DNA of 5,469 nt, from contig BEII01000148.1 of the NCBI GenBank assembly GCA_002898935.1, forward strand, positions 1 through 5,469. The letters are read 5' to 3'. The stretch is from a bacterium HR32 (GTDB taxonomy: Bacteria; Sysuimicrobiota; Sysuimicrobiia; Sysuimicrobiales; Sysuimicrobiaceae). Positions 1 through 5,469 of this stretch are shown here, piece after piece (the first letter of the stretch is position 1; every line of letters starts with the position of its first letter). The notes beneath the pieces are model-generated. The model had not been told where the DNA came from and did no database searches. It was given only the letters and a program-made list of their open reading frames with translations. The translations under genes were made by a program, and so were the position numbers.

Positions 1-1
1 G

Positions 2-1270
2 GTGCGGGGAGGACGGGCCTTTCACCCGTACCCCTTCTACACCACGCGCGCGGAGGGGGCCTACCTCTTCGACGAGGACGGCAACCGCTACGTGGACACC
101 GTGATGGCCTTCGGCCCCGTGATCCTCGGACACGCCCACCCCGAGGTCACCCGAGCCGTGCAGGAGCAGGCGACCCGGGGCCTCATCTACGGGACCTGCA
201 CCGCGTTGGAGCTGGAGGTGGCGGAGGCCGTCCAGCAGATGGTGCCCACCGCGGAGATGGTCCGGTTCACGCCGTCGGGGACCGAGGCCACCCTGCACGT
301 CCTGCGGCTCGCCCGCGGGTTCACGGGGAAGCCCAAGGTGCTGAAGTTCGAGGGCCACTACCACGGGAACCACGACGGGGTGCTGGTGAGCGTCAGCCCT
401 CCCCTGGACGCCGTGGGCTCCGAGCAGGCGCCGGTCCGGGTGCCCGTGGGCTCCGGGATCCCCGAGGAGCACTACGTCCACACCCTGGTGGCGGTCTGGA
501 ACGACCTGGAGCAGGCCGAGCGCGTGATCCGCCGCCACCGGCACGAGCTGGCCGCGGTGATCACCGAACCGGTGATGGCCAACAAGGGGTTCATCCCTCC
601 CGAGCCCGGCTACCTGCAGGCCCTGGAGCGCATCTGCCGGGAGAACGACGTGCTGTTCGTGCTGGACGAGGTGATCACGGGATTCCGCATGGCGCCCGGT
701 GGCGCGCAGGAGGTTTACGGCCTGCGCCCCGACCTGTCCACCTTCGCCAAGGCCATGGCCAACGGCGCGCCCATCGGTGCCTTCGTGGGCCGGCGGGACA
801 TCATGCAGCTGCTGGAGGGCGGAAGGGTCCGGCACGCGGGCACCTACAACGCGAACCCCCTGTGCCTGGCTGCGGCCAAGGCCACCCTGGACGTCCTGCG
901 GCGCGACGGCGGAGAGGTGTACCGGACGTTGGACCGGCTGGGTGCCCGCCTGCGGGCCGGCCTGCAGGAGCTGGCGGGGCGGCTGGACGTCCCGGTCTTG
1001 GTCCAGGGCGAGGGATCCATGCTCCAGCTGTACGTCACCCGGCGGGGTCGGATCCGCACCTACCGGGAGGCCGCCGGCACCCGCCGCGACCTGTTCAGCG
1101 AGTTCGCGCACCGCATGATCCTCCGGGGCGTGTTCGTGCACCCGGACAACTTCGAGCACTGGTTCCTCTCCGCAGCCCACCCGGAGCGCGAGGTCGACGC
1201 CGTCCTGGAGGCGGCGGAGGACGTCCTGCGGGAGATGAAGCGGGAGGGGCGGTTCGACGCCGCGGAGTGA
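2..1270 (+). CDS. Class III PLP-dependent aminotransferase, glutamate-1-semialdehyde-aminomutase-like (5' partial)
   Basis: This is a fold-type I PLP enzyme that would transfer or shift an amino group; the substrate is unknown. Counting from the GTG at position 2, the visible landmarks are SGTEAT (92-97, phosphate-binding region), FEGHYHGNHD (116-125), EPVMAN (189-194), LDEVITGFR (221-229, with D222 expected to contact the pyridine nitrogen), a GGAQ loop (233-236), the Schiff-base lysine K250 in FAKAMANGAPIGAF, and HAGTYNANPL (278-287). The whole length aligns by eye with glutamate-1-semialdehyde aminomutase. However, the lysine region differs from the usual HemL LGKIIGGG pattern, and no haem genes are nearby, so a beta-amino-acid or other aminotransferase is as likely. 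In relatives a PGG motif and roughly 20-30 residues precede the VRGGRAF stretch. The GTG at 2 is therefore probably an internal Val codon and the true start lies left of the window. The next gene begins 20 nt after its stop, in the same direction. The family call is firm; the substrate is not. Confidence 0.9.
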   Translation: MRGGRAFHPYPFYTTRAEGAYLFDEDGNRYVDTVMAFGPVILGHAHPEVTRAVQEQATRGLIYGTCTALELEVAEAVQQMVPTAEMVRFTPSGTEATLHVLRLARGFTGKPKVLKFEGHYHGNHDGVLVSVSPPLDAVGSEQAPVRVPVGSGIPEEHYVHTLVAVWNDLEQAERVIRRHRHELAAVITEPVMANKGFIPPEPGYLQALERICRENDVLFVLDEVITGFRMAPGGAQEVYGLRPDLSTFAKAMANGAPIGAFVGRRDIMQLLEGGRVRHAGTYNANPLCLAAAKATLDVLRRDGGEVYRTLDRLGARLRAGLQELAGRLDVPVLVQGEGSMLQLYVTRRGRIRTYREAAGTRRDLFSEFAHRMILRGVFVHPDNFEHWFLSAAHPEREVDAVLEAAEDVLREMKREGRFDAAE

Positions 1271-1278
1271 CCCGGAAG

Positions 1279-1283
1279 GGAGG
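1279..1283 (+). promoter_or_regulatory. Ribosome binding site for the DUF6282-like gene
   Basis: GGAGG lies within the purine-rich stretch AAGGGAGGG (1276-1284). It sits 7 nt before the ATG at 1291 but only 1 nt before the in-frame ATG at 1285, so it favours 1291 as the start. Confidence 0.7.
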
Positions 1284-1290
1284 GATGGGG

Positions 1291-2181
1291 ATGGACCGGC
1301 CGGACCTGGACCTGCTGCGCGGGGCCATCGACATGCACGCGCACACGCACCCCGCGCTGTTCCGCAGGCCCCTGGACGACGCGGACCTGGCGCGCAGCGC
1401 GCTGCAGTACGGGATGCGCGGCTTCGTGCTGAAGGACCACGACTCCCTGACCACGGGGAGGGCGTACTACGTGAACAAGATGGTCGAGGGTGTCCAGGCT
1501 TTCGGGGGCATCGTGCTGAACCGCTCCGTGGGCGCGCTCAACCCGCACGTGGTCCAGGCCGCCATCCACTACGGGGCCAAGGTCATCTGGATGCCCAGCA
1601 ACCACTCCAAGTGGCACGCGGAGTACTTCCAGACCTCCGACTACCCTCAGCTGGGCCGGCCGCGCAAGCAGCTGCCGGGTCCGGGGGTGACCGTGCTGGA
1701 CGAGGACGGGCAGCTGAAGCCCGAGGTGCTCACCATTCTGGACCTGGTGGCGGAGGCGGACGTGTGCCTGGCCACGGGCCACCTGAGCCCACAGGAGACC
1801 CGCCTCCTCCTGGACGAGGCGACCCGCCGGGGAGTCCGCAAGTTCCTCGTCACCCACGCGAACTGGGCTCTCACCCGCTACGACCTGGAGGAGCAGAAGG
1901 AGTTCGTGCGCAAGGGCGCCTTCCTGGAGTACGTGGCGGTGTCGTGCGTGTCGCCCATCTTCTACGAACAGAAGCCCGCGGAGCTCGCGCGGTGGATCCA
2001 GGAGCTCGGCGGCCAGAACCTGGTCCTGAGCTCCGACCTGGGCCAGCTGTCCGGCCCGCCCCATCCGGAAGGGTTGCGGATGCTGGTAGCGGCGCTCCTG
2101 GACGAAGGCGTCCCCTTCGACACCCTGGCCCGGATGATGCGCGACAACCCCGCGCGGCTCCTCAATCTGGAGCCCGAGTGA
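1291..2181 (+). CDS. DUF6282-family putative metal-dependent hydrolase (amidohydrolase/PHP-like)
   Basis: This is a 296-residue protein, about the usual length for the DUF6282 family, which to my knowledge has no established biochemical function. An N-terminal GAIDMHAHTHP (11-21) supplies an HxH pair (H16, H18), as in amidohydrolase-type TIM-barrel metalloenzymes. Further likely metal or catalytic residues follow in strand-end contexts: LKDHD (47-51), H105 in WMPSNHS, H164 in ATGHLS, H189 in VTHAN and D249 in SSDLGQ. The order HxH, His, His, Asp matches the amidohydrolase superfamily. There is no signal peptide or membrane segment, so it is probably cytosolic. The start at 1291 is chosen from the GGAGG 7 nt upstream; ATG 1285 would add two residues. 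The frame stays open upstream to 862, but that part overlaps the aminotransferase and looks like a low-complexity shadow. Its place between an aminotransferase and an SDR suggests hydrolysis of a pathway intermediate, which is inference. The superfamily is likely, and the DUF6282 assignment rests on recalled family features such as VLK-H and VIWMP. Confidence 0.82.
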   Translation: MDRPDLDLLRGAIDMHAHTHPALFRRPLDDADLARSALQYGMRGFVLKDHDSLTTGRAYYVNKMVEGVQAFGGIVLNRSVGALNPHVVQAAIHYGAKVIWMPSNHSKWHAEYFQTSDYPQLGRPRKQLPGPGVTVLDEDGQLKPEVLTILDLVAEADVCLATGHLSPQETRLLLDEATRRGVRKFLVTHANWALTRYDLEEQKEFVRKGAFLEYVAVSCVSPIFYEQKPAELARWIQELGGQNLVLSSDLGQLSGPPHPEGLRMLVAALLDEGVPFDTLARMMRDNPARLLNLEPE

Positions 2182-2184
2182 GGC

Positions 2185-2190
2185 AGGAGG
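2185..2190 (+). promoter_or_regulatory. Ribosome binding site for the SDR gene
   Basis: A perfect AGGAGG lies 5 nt before the ATG at 2196, inside the 14-nt gap between the DUF6282-like gene and the SDR gene. It fixes the SDR start; the reading frame is open much further upstream but only as a shadow. Confidence 0.85.
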
Positions 2191-2195
2191 CGGCC

Positions 2196-2981
2196 ATGAA
2201 GCTGCGCGATCGGGTGTGCATCGTGACGGGTGGAGCGAAGGGGATGGGGGGAGCCATCTCCCTGGCCTTCGCCCGGGAGGGGGGGCACGTGGTAATCGCG
2301 GCCCGGGACCGGGAGGCGCTGGAGGCGCACGCGGACCGGATCCGGTCGGCCTTCCCCGACCGGCGGGTCGTCCCGCTCCCCGTGGACGTCACGGACGAGG
2401 CTTCCGTCCAGGCCATGGCGCGGTCGTGCGTGGACGCCTTCGGCCGCATCGACGTCCTGGTGACCGCGCACGGGGTCATCGGGCCCGTCGAGACTCCACT
2501 GCACGAGATCGCCTCCGAGGACTGGCACTACGTCCTGAACAGCAACCTATACGGCGTGTTCCTGTGCTGCAAGGCCGTGGTGCCGGTGATGATCGCCCAG
2601 CGCTACGGGAAGATCATCAACGTGGGTGGGACTTCAGGACTACGCGGGTACCGGTACCGGGCTGCGTACTCGTCCTCCAAGTGGGCGGTGCGGGGACTCA
2701 CGCGGACGTTGGCGCTGGAGGTGGGCCCGTATAACGTGAACGTCAACGTGCTCGTGCCCGGAGTCGTGGAGGGGGACCGCATGACCAGCATCATCCGGGA
2801 GAAGGCGCGCAAGCAGGGGCGTACCCCGGAAGAGGTCCACGAGGACTACGTGCGGGAGATGGCCCTGCGCCGGTTCTCCACGGCGGAGGACATCGCGGCC
2901 GCGGCGGTGTTCCTCGCCTCCGACGACAGCCGGCAGATCACGGGCCAGGAGATCGTGGTGGACGGAGGCTGGGACGTCTGA
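2196..2981 (+). CDS. Short-chain dehydrogenase/reductase (SDR), classical type with atypical catalytic Ser position
   Basis: This is a 261-residue protein, typical for classical SDRs, which oxidise or reduce an alcohol/carbonyl pair with NAD(P). The Rossmann glycine motif TGGAKGMG is at 11-18. K15 and R37 (in VVIAARD), with no acidic residue at the end of beta-2, suggest NADP(H) preference. VDV (63-65), N117 in NSNLYGVF, the YxxxK pair Y158/K162 and the C-terminal ITGQEIVVDGGW (248-259) are all present. Two positions are odd. The usual NNAG is TAHG (90-93). The catalytic Ser, normally 13 residues before Tyr, is G145 in INVGGTSGLRG, with T146 and S147 just after it. The start is set by AGGAGG 5 nt upstream. 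The stop TGA (2979-2981) shares its last base with the ATG of the FAD-subunit gene, so the two are probably translationally coupled. Its substrate is likely an intermediate of the same pathway. The fold is certain; the substrate and direction are not. Confidence 0.93.
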   Translation: MKLRDRVCIVTGGAKGMGGAISLAFAREGGHVVIAARDREALEAHADRIRSAFPDRRVVPLPVDVTDEASVQAMARSCVDAFGRIDVLVTAHGVIGPVETPLHEIASEDWHYVLNSNLYGVFLCCKAVVPVMIAQRYGKIINVGGTSGLRGYRYRAAYSSSKWAVRGLTRTLALEVGPYNVNVNVLVPGVVEGDRMTSIIREKARKQGRTPEEVHEDYVREMALRRFSTAEDIAAAAVFLASDDSRQITGQEIVVDGGWDV

Positions 2982-3859
2982 TGGGGCCGCGCCCTTTCCG
3001 ATACGAACGGGCCACGAGCGTGGCCGAGGCCGTGGAGCGCCTGCGGCGGGGTGGCCCTGGGGCCAAGGTGCTGGCGGGCGGGCAGAGTCTGGTCCCCATG
3101 ATGAACCTGCGCCTCGTGGAGCCCGAGCGGGTGGTGGACATCAACGACCTGCCCCTCGCCCACCTGCGCCGCGAGGACGGCGTCCTGGTGTTGGGGGCGT
3201 TGGTGCGGCACCACACCCTGGAGGAGTCCGAGGACGTCCGGGCCCTGTGCCCCTTGCTGTCGGAGGCCGCGGCGTGGGTCGGGAACGCCCGAGTCCGCAG
3301 CCTAGGCACCCTTGGCGGGAGCCTGGCGCACGCGGACCCCGCCGCGGAGCTGCCCATGGCGTCCCTGGCGCTGGACGCAGAGCTCGTGCTGGAGGGCCCG
3401 GAGGGCCGACGCACGGTGCAGGCACCGGAGTTCTTCCGCGGCTCCCTCGCCACGGCGCTAGAGCCCGCGGAGCTCGTGACCGAGGTGCGGGTACCCGTGC
3501 GCGAGCCCGGCGAGGGGTGGGCGGTGGAGGAGTTCGCCCTGCGCTATGGAGACTTCGCGCTCGTGGCTGCGGCCGCGCGCGTACGCTTGGACCGCGACGG
3601 GAGGGTCGTCCACGCGCGCGTCGCGCTGGCGGGAGTCGGCGCCACCCCTGTGCGGGCCCGCGGCGCGGAGGACCGCCTGACGGGCGAACTCCCGGACCCC
3701 GACCGCGTGGAGGGCGCGGCAAGGGCCGCAGCGGAGGGGGTCGAGCCGGAGTCCGACCCGCACGCCAGCGCCGGCTACCGGCGTCACCTCACCTACGTGC
3801 TCACCCGCAGGGCGCTGGAGCGCGCGCTGAACCGGGCCAGGGAGGGAGGGCTACTGTGA
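2981..3859 (+). CDS. FAD-binding medium subunit of a xanthine-dehydrogenase-family molybdenum hydroxylase (CoxM/CutM-like)
   Basis: This 292-residue protein carries FAD in a three-subunit molybdenum hydroxylase and would pass electrons from the Fe-S subunit to an external acceptor. The two flavin-binding motifs are at the expected places: AGGQSLVPMMNLR (32-44) and TLGGSLAHADPAAE (110-123). The N terminus (PFRYERATSVAEAVERL) is the usual family opening, and FFRGSLATALEPAELVTEVRVP (151-172) and LRYGDFALVAAA (187-198) mark the rest of the FAD domain and the start of the C-terminal CO-dehydrogenase-flavoprotein-like domain. Length is normal. The ATG at 2981 overlaps the SDR stop by one base. The nearest GGAGG (2964-2968) is 12 nt away, rather distant, so initiation probably depends partly on coupling. 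The stop overlaps the GTG of the Fe-S gene by 4 nt. Medium-small-large gene order is the one known from cox-type operons, but the large subunit is not CO-dehydrogenase-like. Confidence 0.94.
   Translation: MGPRPFRYERATSVAEAVERLRRGGPGAKVLAGGQSLVPMMNLRLVEPERVVDINDLPLAHLRREDGVLVLGALVRHHTLEESEDVRALCPLLSEAAAWVGNARVRSLGTLGGSLAHADPAAELPMASLALDAELVLEGPEGRRTVQAPEFFRGSLATALEPAELVTEVRVPVREPGEGWAVEEFALRYGDFALVAAAARVRLDRDGRVVHARVALAGVGATPVRARGAEDRLTGELPDPDRVEGAARAAAEGVEPESDPHASAGYRRHLTYVLTRRALERALNRAREGGLL
3840..3850 (+). promoter_or_regulatory. Ribosome binding site for the Fe-S subunit gene
   Basis: A repeated purine tract GGGAGGGAGGG inside the end of the FAD-subunit gene lies 5 nt before the GTG at 3856. 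It supports that GTG over starts further upstream in the same open frame. Confidence 0.75.
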
Positions 3860-4344
3860 GGGAGCGCACCCGCGTTTCGATCTCCTTCGAGCTGAACGGC
3901 ACACACCGGCACCTGGAGGTGGACGCGCACCGGACGTTGCTGTCGGTCCTGCGGGACCAGTTGGGCACCCTGGACGTCAAGGAGGGCTGTGACGAGGGCG
4001 TGTGCGGCACCTGCACCGTCCTCCTCGACGGCCGACCCGTAAGCAGCTGCCTGGTGCTGGCGGCCCGGCTGGACGGCGCCCGGGTGACCACGATGGCGGG
4101 TCTGTCGGCCGACGGCCGTCCGCACCCGCTGCAGGAGGCCTTCGTGCGGCACGGTGCGGTGCAGTGCGGCTTCTGCACACCCGGGATGGTCTTGACCGCG
4201 TACGCCTACCTGCGGCAGCACCCGGCTGCCACGCGGGAAGAGCTCCGCCGGGCCCTGGCGGGCAACCTGTGCCGCTGCACCGGGTACGCGAAGATCCTGG
4301 ACGCCGTGGAGGCGTACGCGCGGGAGGTGTCCCTTGGGCGCTAG
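3856..4344 (+). CDS. [2Fe-2S] small subunit of a xanthine-dehydrogenase-family molybdenum hydroxylase (CoxS-like)
   Basis: This 162-residue protein relays electrons from the molybdenum centre to FAD through two [2Fe-2S] clusters. The N-terminal plant-ferredoxin-type domain carries C45, C50, C53 and C65 in GCDEGVCGTC...C. The C-terminal helical domain carries C104 and C107 in QCGFCTPG and C139 and C141 in NLCRCTGY. All eight ligands are present and spaced as in the family, so the subunit looks functional. The start is GTG at 3856, preceded at 5 nt by GGGAGGGAGGG and overlapping the FAD-subunit stop by 4 nt (GTGA). The open frame runs upstream to 3247, but that part is Arg/Gly/Pro-rich shadow translation of the FAD gene. 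No Tat or other signal peptide is seen. This suggests a cytosolic complex, in contrast to periplasmic Tat-exported members of the family. The stop lies inside the first codons of the large-subunit gene. Confidence 0.95.
   Translation: MRERTRVSISFELNGTHRHLEVDAHRTLLSVLRDQLGTLDVKEGCDEGVCGTCTVLLDGRPVSSCLVLAARLDGARVTTMAGLSADGRPHPLQEAFVRHGAVQCGFCTPGMVLTAYAYLRQHPAATREELRRALAGNLCRCTGYAKILDAVEAYAREVSLGR
4322..4327 (+). promoter_or_regulatory. Ribosome binding site for the large-subunit gene
   Basis: GGGAGG lies within the last codons of the Fe-S gene, 6 nt before an in-frame TTG at 4334. No ATG occurs in frame near the conserved N terminus, and the next GTG (4373) lies just before the conserved VGKPIPRHD segment, so this site decides for TTG. 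Confidence 0.75.
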
Positions 4345-5469
4345 GGAACTGGCCGAGCGCACGGGCTGGCGCGTGGTCGGCAAACCCATCCCGCGGCACG
4401 ACGCGTGGGACAAAGTGCTGGCCCGCACCGCGTACGCCGCGGACTGGGAGATGCCGGGGATGCTGGTGGGTAAGGTACTGCGGTCTCCCTATCCCTCCGC
4501 CCGCATCCTGCGCTTGGACACCACGCGGGCTCGTTCCCTGCCAGGCGTGGCGGCGGTGCTCACGGCCCGGGACGTGCCGCGCAACACGCTGTGGACGGAC
4601 GTGCCCGGCCAGACCACGGAGGTGGGTCCTCTTCGGGCCAAGCTGCACGTGCTCGCCGAGGACCGGGTCCGCTACCAGGGCGAGCCCGTGGCCCTGGTGG
4701 CCGCGGAGTCGGAGGAGACGGCGGAAGAGGCCCTACGGGCGATCGAGGTGGACTACGAACCGCTTCCGGGCGTGTTCGACCCCCTGGACGCCCTGGCTCC
4801 GGACGCTCCCCTCGTGCACCCCGACAGCGGGAGCAACCTCCTGGCGCGGTGGAACGTCCAGACGGGCGACGTGGCCAGCGGGTTTGCCCGCGCGGAGGTG
4901 GTGGTGGAGGGCACCTACCGGACCCAGTTTGTGGACCACGCGTACCTGGAGCCGGAGGCAGGGGTGGCCTGGGTGGACGCCGACGGCGTGCTCACCATCC
5001 GCGTGGCCACCCAGGTCATCGAGCACTTCCGCGACGTGGCGGAGGTGTTGGGGCTGCCGCACAACAAGGTCCGCGTCATCGGCACCTACCTCGGCGGAGG
5101 CTTCGGCGGCAAGGAGGACGTGACCGTGGAGGTGTTCCTGGGCCTCCTGGCGTGGTCCACCCGGCGACCGGTGAAGATGGTGTGGAGCCGCCAGGAGTCG
5201 CTGCTGGCCCGGTCCAAGCGGCACCCCTTCGTCATGCGGTACCGTACGGGTGCCCTGCGCACCGGCGAGCTCGTGGCCCAGGAGGTCGAGCTGGTGGCGG
5301 ACGCGGGCGCCTACGCCTTCTTGAGCGCCCTGGTCTTGCTGTACGCCACCACCGTGGCCTGCGGCCCCTACCGTGTGCCGAACGTGTCCGTGCAGGCGCG
5401 GACGGTGTACACCAACAACCCCCCCACCAGCGCCATGCGCGGCTTCGGTGCCATGCAGGTCGTCTTCGC
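4334..5469 (+). CDS. Molybdopterin-binding large (catalytic) subunit, xanthine dehydrogenase family (3' partial)
   Basis: The first 378 residues of a subunit that is usually about 750-800 long are present; the frame is open to the right edge. It would hydroxylate a heterocycle or aldehyde at a molybdenum-cytosine- or molybdopterin-type cofactor. VGKPIPRHDAWDKV (15-28) opens the a/b hammerhead domain, which extends to about DYEPLP (140-145). The cofactor domain follows, with HAYLEPEAG (202-210), ATQ (225-227), GGGFGGKED (254-262) and AMRGFGAMQ (367-375). Against bovine xanthine oxidase, Q227, E261, R369 and F371 match Gln767, Glu802, Arg912 and Phe914, but Y337 stands where Arg880 is. The MRGFG loop lacks the AYRCSFR signature of form I CO dehydrogenase, so this is not CoxL. 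The start is TTG 4334, with GGGAGG 6 nt upstream, overlapping the Fe-S gene by 11 nt. The C-terminal half, including the catalytic Glu1261 equivalent, lies outside the window. The family is certain and the substrate unknown. Confidence 0.93.
   Translation, partial: MGARELAERTGWRVVGKPIPRHDAWDKVLARTAYAADWEMPGMLVGKVLRSPYPSARILRLDTTRARSLPGVAAVLTARDVPRNTLWTDVPGQTTEVGPLRAKLHVLAEDRVRYQGEPVALVAAESEETAEEALRAIEVDYEPLPGVFDPLDALAPDAPLVHPDSGSNLLARWNVQTGDVASGFARAEVVVEGTYRTQFVDHAYLEPEAGVAWVDADGVLTIRVATQVIEHFRDVAEVLGLPHNKVRVIGTYLGGGFGGKEDVTVEVFLGLLAWSTRRPVKMVWSRQESLLARSKRHPFVMRYRTGALRTGELVAQEVELVADAGAYAFLSALVLLYATTVACGPYRVPNVSVQARTVYTNNPPTSAMRGFGAMQVVF

Noticed and set aside
862..1290. Upstream extension of the DUF6282-like frame by about 140 codons
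   Set aside because: This stretch fully overlaps the conserved C-terminal half of the aminotransferase in another frame. It translates to Gly/Pro/Arg-rich low complexity, and a good ribosome site sits just before ATG 1291.
1271..1290. Possible terminator or internal promoter in the gaps between genes (20 nt here, 14 nt at 2182-2195)
   Set aside because: The gaps hold only ribosome-binding purine tracts and are too short for a hairpin with a T-tract or a -35/-10 pair.
1060..2064. A 334-codon open frame on the minus strand
   Set aside because: It lies antisense to the aminotransferase end and the DUF6282-like gene, both of which have clear family motifs. Its translation is Val/Arg/His/Gln-rich with no recognisable motif, as expected for the antisense of high-GC coding DNA.
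2647..2658. Perfect 12-bp palindrome GGTACCGGTACC
   Set aside because: It encodes the Gly-Tyr-Arg-Tyr-Arg stretch of the SDR through repeated TAC and CGG codons. It has no loop, T-tract or intergenic position, so coding explains it better than a regulatory or terminator role.
3247..3855. Upstream extension of the Fe-S subunit frame by about 200 codons
   Set aside because: It is shadow translation of the FAD-subunit gene, rich in Arg, Gly and Pro. The small subunit of this family normally begins about 40-45 residues before the first cluster cysteine, which matches GTG 3856.
4002..5123. A 373-codon plus-strand open frame overlapping the Fe-S and large subunits
   Set aside because: It runs in a different frame from both subunits, whose cofactor motifs are intact. 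Its translation is Arg/Pro/Trp/Thr-rich with no domain, so it is a high-GC shadow.
4334..5469. Aerobic CO dehydrogenase large subunit (CoxL), suggested by the medium-small-large gene order
   Set aside because: The active-site loop reads AMRGFGAMQ (367-375) and not the AYRCSFR signature of form I CoxL, and the Glu after GGGFGGK is of xanthine-dehydrogenase type.

Overview
The window reads as one uninterrupted, rightward operon fragment from a high-GC bacterium (about 70% G+C by eye, strong G/C at third codon positions). All six genes are on the + strand and no gap between genes exceeds 20 bases. The phylum cannot be fixed from this sequence. The base composition, GGAGG-type ribosome sites and use of GTG and TTG starts would fit several high-GC soil, sediment or thermal-habitat lineages. 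No RNA gene, mobile element, CRISPR array, promoter or terminator is visible.

Layout, left to right: (1) a class III PLP-dependent aminotransferase of the glutamate-1-semialdehyde-aminomutase-like branch, cut by the left edge and ending at 1270; (2) a metal-dependent hydrolase-like protein that I assign to the DUF6282 family, 1291-2181; (3) a short-chain dehydrogenase/reductase, 2196-2981; (4-6) the three subunits of a xanthine-dehydrogenase-type molybdenum hydroxylase in the order FAD subunit (2981-3859), [2Fe-2S] subunit (3856-4344) and molybdopterin-binding catalytic subunit (4334 to the right edge, about half the usual length present). The last four genes are packed closely: the SDR stop shares a base with the FAD-subunit start, the Fe-S gene overlaps the FAD gene by 4 nt, and the large-subunit gene overlaps the Fe-S gene by 11 nt and begins with TTG.

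The set looks catabolic. A molybdenum hydroxylase would add a water-derived oxygen to a heterocycle or aldehyde. An SDR would interconvert an alcohol and a carbonyl, a hydrolase could open a ring or cleave an amide or similar bond, and an aminotransferase could remove or move an amino group. The substrate is not identifiable. Two enzymes carry departures from family consensus at active-site positions: the SDR has Gly where the catalytic Ser normally sits, and the molybdenum subunit pairs a xanthine-oxidase-like Glu with a Tyr where xanthine oxidase has Arg. Together with the uncharacterised DUF6282 member, these make the cluster a reasonable candidate for an undescribed degradation pathway, but that is inference from gene content only.
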